From: Saccharothrix luteola
GTDB lineage: Bacteria; Actinomycetota; Actinomycetes; Mycobacteriales; Pseudonocardiaceae
DNA: 64,000 nt
Assembly: GCF_020859565.1 (NCBI RefSeq)
Contig: NZ_JAJHUO010000034.1
Location: forward strand, 51,383 to 115,382
Reading direction: 5' to 3'
The translations under genes and the position numbers were made by a program. Below are positions 17,610 through 25,966 of this stretch, piece after piece (positions within the stretch are counted from its first letter, which is position 1; each line of letters begins with the position of its first letter). The notes beneath the pieces are model-generated. The model searched no databases and had not been told where the DNA came from. It saw only the letters and a list, made by a program, of their open reading frames with translations.

Positions 17610-17654
17610 TCGTCACCGGCCCGACGATCCGTGACGGCGTGCTGACTCAACGTG

Positions 17655-17687
17655 ATTCGATAGGTACCGATTGACATTCGATAGGTA
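17655..17687. repeat. Direct repeat ATTCGATAGGTA ahead of DUF2975/HTH pair
   Basis: Two identical 12-mers, ATTCGATAGGTA, at 17655-17666 and 17676-17687 are spaced by 21 bp, two helical turns. A TTGACA at 17671-17676 lies between and into them; an 18-bp step leads to the ATG region at 17706, so the transcript may be nearly leaderless. The HTH protein encoded downstream is the obvious candidate binder. Confidence 0.55.
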
Positions 17688-17705
17688 GCGCGCGAAACTC
17701 GATGC

Positions 17706-18185
17706 ATGGTTACGACGCATCGAGCGGTAGTCGCGCTCCGGGTGTTCCTCGTGTTGATGTTCGGCGTCCTGGTGCTGTTCCAGGTCATGTCGCTGCCGGG
17801 CCAGTTCCGGAGCATGGCCGAGGAGTCGCCGGACCTGGCGTACCTGAGGTGGCCGCTGACCGCCGTGTCGGTGTTCTGGGTGCTGTGCGCCCAGGTGGTC
17901 ATCGCGTCCATCTGGAAGTTGCTCACCCTGGTCCGGAAGGACCGCATCTTCAGCGAGGCGTCGTTGAAGTGGGTGGACGCGATCGTCTGGGCGATCGCCG
18001 CCGCGTGGGTCGTGTTCCAGTGCTTCTTCCTCTACGTCGGCTTCAACGCGGACGACCCCGGTGTGGTGATCCTGTTGTTCCTGGTGTCGATCGGCATCAC
18101 CGTTATCGGGCTGCTGGTGGTGGTGATGCGCGCGTTGCTGCGGCAGGCCACCACGCTGCGGTCCGACATGGAACAGGTGATCTGA
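17706..18185 (+). CDS. DUF2975 membrane protein
   Basis: This 159-residue protein has four hydrophobic helices (about residues 8-28, 48-70, 92-114, 120-142) and the RKDRIFSEASLKWVDAIVWAIAAAW segment characteristic of DUF2975. Its stop overlaps the ATG of the next gene (TGATG), so translation is coupled to a small HTH protein. DUF2975/HTH pairs are widespread in actinobacteria and Firmicutes; the membrane protein may modulate the regulator, but no function is established. Confidence 0.85.
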   Translation: MVTTHRAVVALRVFLVLMFGVLVLFQVMSLPGQFRSMAEESPDLAYLRWPLTAVSVFWVLCAQVVIASIWKLLTLVRKDRIFSEASLKWVDAIVWAIAAAWVVFQCFFLYVGFNADDPGVVILLFLVSIGITVIGLLVVVMRALLRQATTLRSDMEQVI

Positions 18186-18439
18186 TGGCGATCATCGTGC
18201 GCATCGACGTCGAGCTGGCCAAGCGCAAGATGAGCGTCGGGGAGTTCGCCGAGCGGATCGGGCTCACGCCGTCGAACGTGGCGGTGCTGAAGAACGGCCG
18301 GGCGAAGGCGGTGCGGTTCAGCACGCTGGAGGCCATGTGCCGGGTGCTGGAGTGCCAGCCGGGCGACCTGCTCGAGTGGGTCGACGACGACGAGGACGGC
18401 GTCATCGTCGCGCGGGCCGGGGACGAGGGCGACCGGTGA
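18185..18439 (+). CDS. Cro/C1-type (YozG-like) helix-turn-helix regulator
   Basis: This 84-residue protein is a single HTH domain: IDVELAKRKMSVGEFAERIGLTPSNVAVLKNGRAKAVRFSTLEAMCRVLECQPGDLLEWVDD. It matches the short YozG/HTH_26 class that follows DUF2975 genes. It starts inside the stop codon of the preceding gene and probably autoregulates through the ATTCGATAGGTA repeats 500 bp upstream. Confidence 0.9.
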   Translation: MAIIVRIDVELAKRKMSVGEFAERIGLTPSNVAVLKNGRAKAVRFSTLEAMCRVLECQPGDLLEWVDDDEDGVIVARAGDEGDR

Positions 18440-18556
18440 TCGAGGTGCACGGCCGGCTCGGCTGAGCCGCGTCCGCGCGGGTGGAAAACCGGTCGGGAAC
18501 CGCCGCCCGCCGCTGTTACGATCCGCCGCCCACCACCGTCGGAAGGTGAGTTCTCC

Positions 18557-19384
18557 ATGCACGGCGACAAGACCAAGGCAAGCCTCCTGCGCGACCTGCA
18601 CGCGGACGGCGTGCTGGTGCTCCCGAACGCCTGGGACGCGGGCAGCGCCGCCCTGATCGCGCGCGCGGGGGCAAAGGCGGTCGCCACCTCCAGCGGCGGG
18701 GTGTCGTGGGCGGCCGGCCGGCCCGACGGGCAAGGACTGTCCCGGGACGAGATGGTCGAGCGGGTGCGCCTGATCGCCGCCGCCGTGGACGTGCCCGTCA
18801 CCGCGGACGTCGAGGGCGGCTACGGCCACGCGCCCGAGGACGTCGCGGCGACCGTGGAGGCGATCGTCGGCGCGGGCGCGGTCGGGGTGAACATCGAGGA
18901 CTCCCGGGGTCGCGGCGTGCCGCTGTTCACCGCCGAGGAGCAGGCCGCCCGGTTGCGCGCGGCGCGGGAGGCGGCGGCCCGGGCCGGGTTGCCCGAGCTG
19001 GTGGTCAACGTCCGCACCGACGTGTACCTGTTCCAGGTCGGCGAGCCCGAGGGCAGGCTGGACGACGTGCTGGCCCGTGCGGCGGTGTACGCCGAGGCCG
19101 GCGCCGACTGCCTGTTCGTGCCCGGACTGGTCGACCTCGACGTGGTGGCGGCGGTGGTCGCGGCGTCGCCGTTGCCGGTCAACGTGATGGCGGGCCCCGG
19201 CGCGCCGACCGTGGCCGAGTTCGAGTCGGTCGGCGTGCGGCGCGTCAGCCTCGGCACGGCGGTCGCGCAGGCCGCGTACTCCCTCGCGCACCGCGCCACC
19301 GAGGAGGCGCTGACCAAGGGCACCTACACCGAACTCGACGGCGCGCTCGACTTCGGCGCGGTCGACGGTGTGTTCACGCGCTGA
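18557..19384 (+). CDS. Isocitrate lyase/PEP mutase-superfamily protein
   Basis: A 275-residue TIM-barrel protein: VLPNAWDAGSAALIARAGAKAVATSSGGVSWA, VTADVEGGYG and VGVNIEDSRGRGVPLFT. It belongs to the carboxyphosphonoenolpyruvate mutase/2-methylisocitrate-lyase-like group. Catalytic-loop residues differ from true PEP mutases (no EDKxxxxxNS), so a role as C-C lyase such as oxaloacetate decarboxylase or methylisocitrate-lyase-like enzyme is more likely. AAGGTGAG precedes the ATG. It lies directly before ogt, with which it may be cotranscribed. Confidence 0.85.
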   Translation: MHGDKTKASLLRDLHADGVLVLPNAWDAGSAALIARAGAKAVATSSGGVSWAAGRPDGQGLSRDEMVERVRLIAAAVDVPVTADVEGGYGHAPEDVAATVEAIVGAGAVGVNIEDSRGRGVPLFTAEEQAARLRAAREAAARAGLPELVVNVRTDVYLFQVGEPEGRLDDVLARAAVYAEAGADCLFVPGLVDLDVVAAVVAASPLPVNVMAGPGAPTVAEFESVGVRRVSLGTAVAQAAYSLAHRATEEALTKGTYTELDGALDFGAVDGVFTR

Positions 19385-19416
19385 CCGCGAGCGGCCTCCG
19401 GTTCGGCTGTCGGACA

Positions 19417-19920
19417 ATGAGCCCCATGCCAACGCCAGTCACCGTGCACGCGGTGGTCGACAGCCCGGTCGGTGAGCTCACGCTGGTGGCGCGCGACGGC
19501 GTGCTCGCGGGCCTCTACCTGCCCGAACACCGCCACCGCCCGGCGCTGGAGACCTTCGGCGCACGTGACGCGTCGCCGTTCGGCGAGGTGGTCGCCCAGC
19601 TGGAGGAGTACTTCGCGGGCCGGCGGACGCGGTTCGACCTGCCGCTGTCGATGGCGGGCACCCCGTTCCAGCGGACCGTGTGGGATGCGCTGAAGGACAT
19701 CCCGCACGGTGAGACGACGTCGTACGGCGAGCTGGCGGCCCGGATCGGCCGGCCGACCGCGTTCCGCGCGGTCGGGCTGGCCAACGGCAAGAACCCCGTC
19801 AGCATCATCGTGCCGTGCCACCGGGTGGTCGGCTCGACCGGCGGCCTGACCGGCTACGGCGGCGGCATCGAGCGCAAGCGCCTGCTGCTGGGCTTCGAAC
19901 GCGGCGACGTCGTCTGGTGA
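19417..19920 (+). CDS. ogt: Methylated-DNA--protein-cysteine methyltransferase
   Basis: A 167-residue Ogt/MGMT. The alkyl-acceptor site is IVPCHRVV, followed by the family GLTGYGGGIERKRLLL. The DNA-binding HTH segment is TSYGELAARIGRPTAFRAVGLANGKNP. The N-terminal ribonuclease-like domain is present in normal length. It repairs O6-alkylguanine by irreversible transfer to the cysteine. The start at 19417 is one of two close ATGs (19426 also possible). Confidence 0.95.
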   Translation: MSPMPTPVTVHAVVDSPVGELTLVARDGVLAGLYLPEHRHRPALETFGARDASPFGEVVAQLEEYFAGRRTRFDLPLSMAGTPFQRTVWDALKDIPHGETTSYGELAARIGRPTAFRAVGLANGKNPVSIIVPCHRVVGSTGGLTGYGGGIERKRLLLGFERGDVVW

Positions 19921-19961
19921 AAGCGGGGAAACCCGCGGCGCCACTCGACTAGCATCCTCGA

Positions 19962-20435
19962 GTGCAGATCTCCGTCCACGTCCCGTACGACGAGCAGCGC
20001 CTGCGTCGCTCGCTCAAGTTCGTGGTGCGCCCGCAGACCAAGAAGTTGCGCGTCCTGGGCATGATCATGGTGCCGGCCGGTGGACTGATGTGGCTCACCG
20101 GCGGCGACTGGCCGTTCCCGGTGCTGTTGATCGTCCTGGGCCTGGCGTACGCCTTCTGGTTGGAGCCGTTCATGGTGCGGCAGAGCCTGCGCGCCCTGAA
20201 CCCCTCCGCCCGGCAGGACTACGAGCTGACCCTGGACGAAGGCGGCTTCGCCATGAAGGCGGAGTCCTACGAGCAGCGGCTGGCGTGGTCGACGATCCAG
20301 CGCGTCGACGAACAGCCCGACGCGTGGTTCCTCGTGATCACCAAGCTCCAGGCCCTGCCGGTCTACAAGGACCTGATGACCGAGGAGCAGCGCGTGCTGT
20401 TCGCCGACATCCTCGCCCGACGCGTGGTCGCCTGA
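19962..20435 (+). CDS. YcxB-like membrane protein
   Basis: A 157-residue protein with two adjacent hydrophobic segments (LGMIMVPAGGLMWLTG and PVLLIVLGLAYAFWLEPF). A C-terminal soluble part follows: YELTLDEGGFAMKAESYEQRLAWSTIQRVDEQPDAWFLVI. This layout fits the YcxB-like domain, a small PH-like fold of unknown role. It ends just before a strong hairpin shared with the converging transposase gene. Confidence 0.7.
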   Translation: MQISVHVPYDEQRLRRSLKFVVRPQTKKLRVLGMIMVPAGGLMWLTGGDWPFPVLLIVLGLAYAFWLEPFMVRQSLRALNPSARQDYELTLDEGGFAMKAESYEQRLAWSTIQRVDEQPDAWFLVITKLQALPVYKDLMTEEQRVLFADILARRVVA

Positions 20436-20451
20436 AGTCGAGCCGGGCCCC

Positions 20452-20492
20452 GTCGGGGTGGCCCGCCGCCGGCTGCGGCGGCCCACCCCGAC
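20452..20492. terminator. Bidirectional hairpin terminator
   Basis: An 18-bp stem with one mismatch (arms 20452-20469 and 20475-20492) and a 5-nt loop CGGCT sits between the converging YcxB-like and transposase genes. Confidence 0.75.
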
Positions 20493-20497
20493 CGGTG

Positions 20498-21688
20498 TCA
20501 GGACGTGGCGTTCTCCGACGTCAGGTAATCGGTGTCCGTGCGTGCGCCCGTCAGCAGGGCGTACGCGTGCGCCACCGACACCATCGTCATGTGGTGGTGC
20601 CAGCCCTGGTAGCTGCGGCCCTCGAAGTCGTGCAGGCCGTACGGGTCGCGCGCCGCGTTGGCGTCCGCCCGGTCCTTCCGGGCGATCAGGTCGAACAGCT
20701 CCGGCACCGGCCGCTCCACCAGGTTGGTGATCCAGTACCTCGTCGGCGCCGTGCTGCCGATCGGGCGCTCGGCGACCAGCCTCACCGGCGACCCCTGACG
20801 CCTCTCGGTGTCGGCCAGCCGCGCCGACGTCGCGCGGACCTGGACGCGGCCCGCGCCGTGCCCGGCCAACTGCGGCCAGACCCGGTGGGACGACGGGTGG
20901 TCCCGCCAGCCCCGCAGGAACTCCGACGGGCTCAGCGCCCGCCGGCCGACCCGCTGGTCCGCCTGCCTGGTCCCCGGCACCGCGCGCAGGTGCGGTTCGG
21001 CCAGCAGGCGCTCGTCGCCCTTGACGCCGATCACGTACCCCAGTCCGCGATCGGTCAGGTCGTCCAGCAATCGTGCCGCCGCGGGCATGTCCGCGGCGTC
21101 GAACACCACCGGCGCGGCGGGCACGCGCAAGGCGATCATCTCGTCGATCATCCCCAGCATGTGCCCGCGCGCGCAGATGCCGGCCTCGTGCTCCGGGATC
21201 CTCGTGCGACGACGCCGCTCCGCGTCCTCGGTCCACCGCCTCGACAGCAGCAACCGCCAGTTGACCGGCACGGCGGTCTCCTCGACGTCCAGTTGCAGGC
21301 TCAACCCCAGTTGGCAGTTGACCAGGCGACCCGCGTCACGCACGAACCGGCGCTCGACCCCCACCGAGTGGTCGCCGCGTTTGTGGATGACCGCGTACCC
21401 GATCAACCAAGCCCGCACCGGCAACCGCTCCACGAGGTACAGCGCCAGCGCCTCGCGCACCGGCTGCCAGTCCCACGGGCTCTGGTTGACGAACTGCTGC
21501 AGCGACTGGACGGCCGATCCGCCGCCCGCCAGCTCGGCGATCTTGCTGATGGACTTGCGCCCGACCGCGTTGACGAGGCCGGACAGGTAGATCTCAGCCC
21601 AACGGCGCTGGTCAGCACGCGGCATGGACTGGAACATCCGGTGCGCGAACGCACGCGCACCGCCAGCTAAATGCGTCTGCAACTCCAC
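20498..21688 (-). CDS. IS701-type transposase-like protein
   Basis: A 396-residue protein if translation starts at GTG 21688, which has GGGGGAG 6 bases before it; an upstream GTG at 21748 adds 20 residues. It reads HRMFQSMPRADQRRWAEIYLSGL, then GFVNQSPWDW-like FVNQSPWDWQPVREAL, a DDE-type VVFDAADMPAAARLLDDL, and YGLHDFEGRSYQGWHHHMTMV with the catalytic Glu. All belong to IS701 transposases. No terminal inverted repeats or target duplication are evident around 20440-21765, so it may be a solo or domesticated copy like those used as regulators in some actinomycete gene clusters. It lies 77 bp downstream of the STAS gene. Confidence 0.85.
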   Translation of the reverse strand: MELQTHLAGGARAFAHRMFQSMPRADQRRWAEIYLSGLVNAVGRKSISKIAELAGGGSAVQSLQQFVNQSPWDWQPVREALALYLVERLPVRAWLIGYAVIHKRGDHSVGVERRFVRDAGRLVNCQLGLSLQLDVEETAVPVNWRLLLSRRWTEDAERRRRTRIPEHEAGICARGHMLGMIDEMIALRVPAAPVVFDAADMPAAARLLDDLTDRGLGYVIGVKGDERLLAEPHLRAVPGTRQADQRVGRRALSPSEFLRGWRDHPSSHRVWPQLAGHGAGRVQVRATSARLADTERRQGSPVRLVAERPIGSTAPTRYWITNLVERPVPELFDLIARKDRADANAARDPYGLHDFEGRSYQGWHHHMTMVSVAHAYALLTGARTDTDYLTSENATS

Positions 21689-21765
21689 CAGAAACTCCCC
21701 CAAGTGGTTCTGTCTTGACCCTTCGTCGCACCGGCGCCGTGCTGCCACGGCGCTCCGGGCGATGA

Positions 21766-22074
21766 CTAGCTCGCCAGAGTCGCGGTACCTCCCAACCCGC
21801 CCAGCGCCAACGCGGCCATCACCGGCGGACGCGCGCCGACGACGATGACCTCGGCGCCCGCCGGCAGCCGTTGCTGGGCGTAGACCAGGGCGCGGACGGC
21901 GCCCGGCGTCAGGCCGGTCACCTCGCGCATCTCGATCACGAGGCGGCGCACCTGCCCGCCGCCGAGTTCGTCGAGCAGGTCCCGCAGACGGGGCAGCGCC
22001 TCGTCGTCCACTTCGCCTGCCAGGTGGATCGTGGTGGACCGGCCGTTCGACCCCGAGTAGACCGACGTGCTCAT
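21766..22074 (-). CDS. STAS-domain protein (anti-sigma antagonist-like)
   Basis: A 102-residue single STAS domain starting at ATG 22074: TTIHLAGEVDDEALPRLRDLLDEL, QVRRLVIEMREVTGLTPGAVRALV. The family's phospho-acceptor Ser lies in D-x-S-G-x-G; here the motif reads REVTGLTPG, with Thr/Gly, so phosphorylation is uncertain. The ATG overlaps the stop of glgX (TGATG), so translation is coupled to a sugar-enzyme gene, an odd pairing. Confidence 0.8.
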   Translation of the reverse strand: MSTSVYSGSNGRSTTIHLAGEVDDEALPRLRDLLDELGGGQVRRLVIEMREVTGLTPGAVRALVYAQQRLPAGAEVIVVGARPPVMAALALGGLGGTATLAS

Positions 22075-24140
22075 CAGTAACCCTCCTCGTTGGACGGTGC
22101 GTGCGCCCACAGCACGGCCGTGGACCGCGCGGGCAGGCGCAGGACGTGGCCGTCGCGCAGCGTCGTCGCGGCGTCGAGCGGCCGGACGAATCCGGTGTTG
22201 GCGAAGACGCGCCACGTGCTGTCGACGGGTGGCTGGGGGAGAGCCACTTCCTTGTCCTCTGTACCGGCGTTCGCGGCCACGACCACAGTATCCAAGCGCC
22301 CCGACAATCCGGCGCCCCCCGGATTCGGATCGTGGATCATGGCGATCACCAGGTGCGAGTCAGCCGACCAATCGGGTTGCCAAGCGCGCTCGCCGTGCCA
22401 ACTGACCGGCGGGTAGCCGCCGTCCGGTGTGGAGTCGCCGTGCGGGTGCTCGGCCCGTCGCAGCACCGGGTGCGCCCGCCGGAACTCCAGGCAGGCCCTG
22501 GTGAACTCGACCAGGTCCCGGTTCCGGTCGACCAGCGACCAGTCGACCCAGGTCGACGGACCGTCGTGCGGGTAGGCGTTGTTGTTGCCGCCCTGCGTGC
22601 GGCCGAACTCGTCGCCGGCCAGCAGCATCGGCACACCCCGGCTGGTGAGCAGCAACAACAGCGCGTTGCGCACCTGCCGCGCCCTGGTGCCGAGCACCTC
22701 CGGGTCGTCGGTAGGCCCCTCGACTCCGCCGTTCCAGCTGGTGTTGTGGTTCTCGCCGTCGCGGCCGTCCTCGCCGTTGAGGTGGTTGTGCTTGTGGTCG
22801 TAGGACGCCCAGTCGGCGAGCGTGAACCCGTCGTGGCAGGTCACGAAGTTGACCGACGCGGTGGCGCCGCGCCCGCTGTAGAGGTCGGGCGATCCGACGA
22901 GTCGGGTGGCGACGTGACCGGCGGTTCCCCCGCGTCCCACCAGGAACGCCCGCAGCGCGTCGCGGTACCGCCCGTTCCACTCCATCCATCGGCCGTAGTG
23001 CGGGAAGGCCCCGACCTGGTAGAGGCCGCCCGCGTCCCACGCCTCCGCGATCAGCCGCGTGCCCGCCAGCACGGGGTCCGCGGCCAGCGCCGCCACGAGC
23101 GGCGGGTCGGCCAGCGGCGCGCCGTCGCGCCCGCGCGTGAGCACCGAGGCGAGGTCGAAGCGGAAGCCGTCCACGTGGTACTCGTGCACCCAGTGGCGCA
23201 GGCTGCGCACGACCCACTCCCGCACGAGCGGGTGGTTGGCGTTGAGGGTGTTGCCCGCGCCGCTGAAGTTGCGGTGCCTGCCCGCCTCGTCGAGCAGGTA
23301 GTAGGACGACTCGTCCAGGCCGCGCAGCGACAGCGTGGGTCCGCGGTGGTCCCCTTCGGACGTGTGGTTGAAGACCACGTCCAGGATCACCTCGATGCCC
23401 GCCGCGTGCAGCCGCTTCACCAGGTCCTTCAGCTCCACGTCCGGGCGTTCGCCGGAGGCGTAGTTCGCCTTGGGCGCGAACACGCCGACCGGGCTGTAAC
23501 CCCACGTGTTGAGCAGCGGCACGCCCGTCTCCGGGTGCACGTGGACGTTGTCGGTCTCGTCGAACTCGAAGACCGGCATCAGCTCCACGCAGTTCACCCC
23601 GAGCCACCGCAGGTACGGGATCTTCTCGGCCAGGCCCGCGAACGTGCCGGGAGCGGCCACACCGGACGTTTCGGACCGGGTGAAGCCGCGCACGTGCAGC
23701 TCGTAGACCACCAGGTCCTCGGTGGGCACGCGCGGCGGCCGGTCGTCGCCCCAGTCGAAGTCCGGGGTGGCGATGCGCGACCGGTAGGCCGGCCGCCGTC
23801 CCCACTCGCCGGAACCGGCCAGCAGCCGGGCGTCCGGGTCGAGCAGCACGGGACCGCGCTCGCCGTCGCGCTCGACCCGGAACCCGTAGTCCGCGTCCCC
23901 CGGCGCCAAACCGACCACGTGCGCGGTGAACACCTCGCCGACCCGGTGCTCCGGCGGGAGCTCCAGCTCGGTGAGGACCGAGCCGTCGTCGCGGTCCATC
24001 AGCACCAGCCACATGCGGTCCGCGCGCGCCGCGGCGACCGCGAAGTTCACGCCGTCCGCCGTCGGGGTCGCCCCGAACGGGGTGGGGCTGCCCGGTGCGA
24101 GCCGCAGCCCGGCCAGGCGGCCCGTCGCCGTCACGGTCAC
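22074..24140 (-). CDS. glgX: Glycogen debranching enzyme (GlgX/isoamylase type)
   Basis: A 688-residue GH13 enzyme. The start is GTG 24140, overlapping the stop of the preceding gene (GTGA). The N-terminal CBM48 (PTPFGATPTADGVNFAVAA) leads to a GH13 barrel: VEVILDVVFNHTSEG, GFRFDLASVL with the nucleophile Asp, LIAEAWD with the acid/base Glu and FVTCHDGFTLAD with the transition-state residue. GGNNNAYPHDGPSTWVDW is typical of GlgX. It hydrolyses alpha-1,6 branches of glycogen. It sits in a mixed cluster with DJ-1 and ThDP enzymes rather than with glgE/glgB 14 kb away. Confidence 0.93.
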   Translation of the reverse strand: MTVTATGRLAGLRLAPGSPTPFGATPTADGVNFAVAAARADRMWLVLMDRDDGSVLTELELPPEHRVGEVFTAHVVGLAPGDADYGFRVERDGERGPVLLDPDARLLAGSGEWGRRPAYRSRIATPDFDWGDDRPPRVPTEDLVVYELHVRGFTRSETSGVAAPGTFAGLAEKIPYLRWLGVNCVELMPVFEFDETDNVHVHPETGVPLLNTWGYSPVGVFAPKANYASGERPDVELKDLVKRLHAAGIEVILDVVFNHTSEGDHRGPTLSLRGLDESSYYLLDEAGRHRNFSGAGNTLNANHPLVREWVVRSLRHWVHEYHVDGFRFDLASVLTRGRDGAPLADPPLVAALAADPVLAGTRLIAEAWDAGGLYQVGAFPHYGRWMEWNGRYRDALRAFLVGRGGTAGHVATRLVGSPDLYSGRGATASVNFVTCHDGFTLADWASYDHKHNHLNGEDGRDGENHNTSWNGGVEGPTDDPEVLGTRARQVRNALLLLLTSRGVPMLLAGDEFGRTQGGNNNAYPHDGPSTWVDWSLVDRNRDLVEFTRACLEFRRAHPVLRRAEHPHGDSTPDGGYPPVSWHGERAWQPDWSADSHLVIAMIHDPNPGGAGLSGRLDTVVVAANAGTEDKEVALPQPPVDSTWRVFANTGFVRPLDAATTLRDGHVLRLPARSTAVLWAHAPSNEEGY

Positions 24141-25966
24141 CGTTCGTCCTCCCCCAGGGGCCGCAGGCGCACCTGGACCGTCCGCCTGGCCGTGCCCTCC
24201 GGCAGCTTCACCGTCATCCGCTCCGCGTCGAAGTCCCGGTACGGGCTGCCGTCCACGAGCACCCGGTCCAGCACCACCCGGCCGCGCGGCAGCGCGTCCG
24301 GGGCCACCCGCAGCAGGCCGCCCGGGTACGTCGCGTCGGCGTCCGGCGAGAACCACAGGTCGAGCGGCTCGCCGTGCCACAGCAGTCTGTTGTAGACGGT
24401 CGCGAGGTAGCACAGCTCCGCGGAGTGGTACATGCTCATGGAGTGGTTGCCCTTGAGGCGCTCCAGGCCCGCGAGGTACGGCGCGCCGGCGGCCTGCACC
24501 GAGAAGTACACCGCGCCGTCGTCGTGGTCGAGGAAGAACGCGTTGTAGAACGCCTCCGCCTCGGCCGCGTGCTTGAGGTACTCCGCGTCGCCGGTCGAGC
24601 CCGCCAGGACCAGGTAGGCCAGGATCGCCTGCTCCTGCTGCCACCACGCCTTGCGGTCGTGCCAGACGAACGCGTGCCGCCCGTCGCGGGCCTGCCGCTC
24701 CAGCACGTCGTACCAGCCGCCGCGCCGCGGGTCGCGGCCGACGCCCGGCATGGTGGCGGCCAGCCGCGCGGCGGTGCGCGTGTACTCGTTCTTGGGCCGC
24801 AACGCGTTCATCCGGGTGAGGTTCCACGCGATCTTCAGGTTGTGGCCCACCACCGCGCGGTCCTGCTGCCAGCCCCACGTCTTGTCCGGCGTCCAGTCCG
24901 CGTGGAACCGCTCGCGCACGAACGGGCTCGCGTCCGGGCCCCGGTCGGGGAAGTGGGTCACGATCATGTCGAACGTGTGCTCCAGCATCCGCAGGTAGCG
25001 CTGCTCGCCGGTGGCCAGGTACAGGTTGAACAGGTAGGCCGGGGCGTGGTCGCCGACGGAGTTCCAGTTCTTGCGGGACCTGTTGCGCCCCAACGACTCC
25101 GCGTGCGGGCTGAGCGTCAACGGGTCGACGTGCGAGAAGTAGCCGCCCAGGCGCGGGTCGGCGTAGTGCCGCTCGAACAGCCGGATCGTCGCCTCGATGT
25201 CGTCGCGCAGCCAGGGCGTGCCGGTGAGCCGGTAGGTCTGCACGAGGCCTGCCAGCGCGTAGATCTGCTCGTAGGCCGGGATGGTCAGCTCGTCGTCGCT
25301 GAACTCGGAGGCGAACAGCTTGCGCTGCCTGCCGCCGTCGACCTCCAGGCCGTGGTACCAGTACACCAGGCGGCCGACGTCGGTCTCGTCGACGAAGCGC
25401 AGGTTGTCCCGCAGGTACTCCGAACCGCGCTCGGCGACCTCCAGGTGCGCCTCGTCGCCGGTCAGCATGTACGCGGTGGCCATGCCGTAGACCAGGCGGG
25501 AGATCGTGTCGGTCTCCTGCACGTGCGAGTCGGTCTTGTCGCCGCCCAGCCGTAGCACCGTGCGGTAGTCGGCGAAGTCGACCGGGCCGGTGCCGAACTG
25601 CGCGCGGCGGTAGAACCGCGCCAGCGAGCGGAGCTGGTCGACCCACCAGTCGGGCCGGTCGAACACCGGGCGGCCGGCGTCGTCGGCGACGAGCCAGATC
25701 CGCTCCGCCTGCTGGCGGCGCGGGCCGGGGTAGACGGGGCCGAAGCTGAACACCATCGCGCCCGGCTTCAGCATCTCGTCCAGCCGGCCGTTGACGTCCT
25801 GGTAGGGCTCGCCGAGGTTGCGCACCAGCTGGGCCGCGGTCTCCGACGTGCGGTGCACGACCTCGCGGTCGCCGCCGAACGTGTCCAGCACCAGCCGGTC
25901 GCCCGAGGACTCGACGACGTAGCCGCCGTAGAGGTCGGAGTAGGTGCGTTCGGGTGCCGCGGTCAC
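24137..25966 (-). CDS. AGE-family (N-acylglucosamine 2-epimerase-like) protein
   Basis: A 609-residue protein starting at GTG 25966, overlapping the DJ-1 gene stop by 4 bases. It is mostly an alpha/alpha-barrel: RLVYGMATAYMLTGDEAHLEVAERGSEYL, NWNSVGDHAPAYLFNLYLATGEQRYL, VGHNLKIAWNLTRM, KAWWQQEQAILAYLVLAG. His and Trp residues at these helices match the AGE/cellobiose-epimerase active-site style. The N-terminal 130 residues (TYSDLYGGYVVES...) and C-terminal 90 residues are additional. It may isomerise or bind a free sugar or glycan; the substrate is unknown. Its stop overlaps the glgX start. Confidence 0.75.
   Translation of the reverse strand: MTAAPERTYSDLYGGYVVESSGDRLVLDTFGGDREVVHRTSETAAQLVRNLGEPYQDVNGRLDEMLKPGAMVFSFGPVYPGPRRQQAERIWLVADDAGRPVFDRPDWWVDQLRSLARFYRRAQFGTGPVDFADYRTVLRLGGDKTDSHVQETDTISRLVYGMATAYMLTGDEAHLEVAERGSEYLRDNLRFVDETDVGRLVYWYHGLEVDGGRQRKLFASEFSDDELTIPAYEQIYALAGLVQTYRLTGTPWLRDDIEATIRLFERHYADPRLGGYFSHVDPLTLSPHAESLGRNRSRKNWNSVGDHAPAYLFNLYLATGEQRYLRMLEHTFDMIVTHFPDRGPDASPFVRERFHADWTPDKTWGWQQDRAVVGHNLKIAWNLTRMNALRPKNEYTRTAARLAATMPGVGRDPRRGGWYDVLERQARDGRHAFVWHDRKAWWQQEQAILAYLVLAGSTGDAEYLKHAAEAEAFYNAFFLDHDDGAVYFSVQAAGAPYLAGLERLKGNHSMSMYHSAELCYLATVYNRLLWHGEPLDLWFSPDADATYPGGLLRVAPDALPRGRVVLDRVLVDGSPYRDFDAERMTVKLPEGTARRTVQVRLRPLGEDER

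Noticed and set aside
18557..19384. ICL/PEPM-superfamily protein as a second PEP mutase
   Set aside because: The loop reads NIEDSRGRGVPLF and lacks the EDKxxxxxNS signature; it is more likely a C-C lyase.
22101..25555. Long plus-strand open frames opposite glgX and the AGE-like gene
   Set aside because: They are His/Arg/Val-rich mirror frames of real minus-strand genes with no family character.
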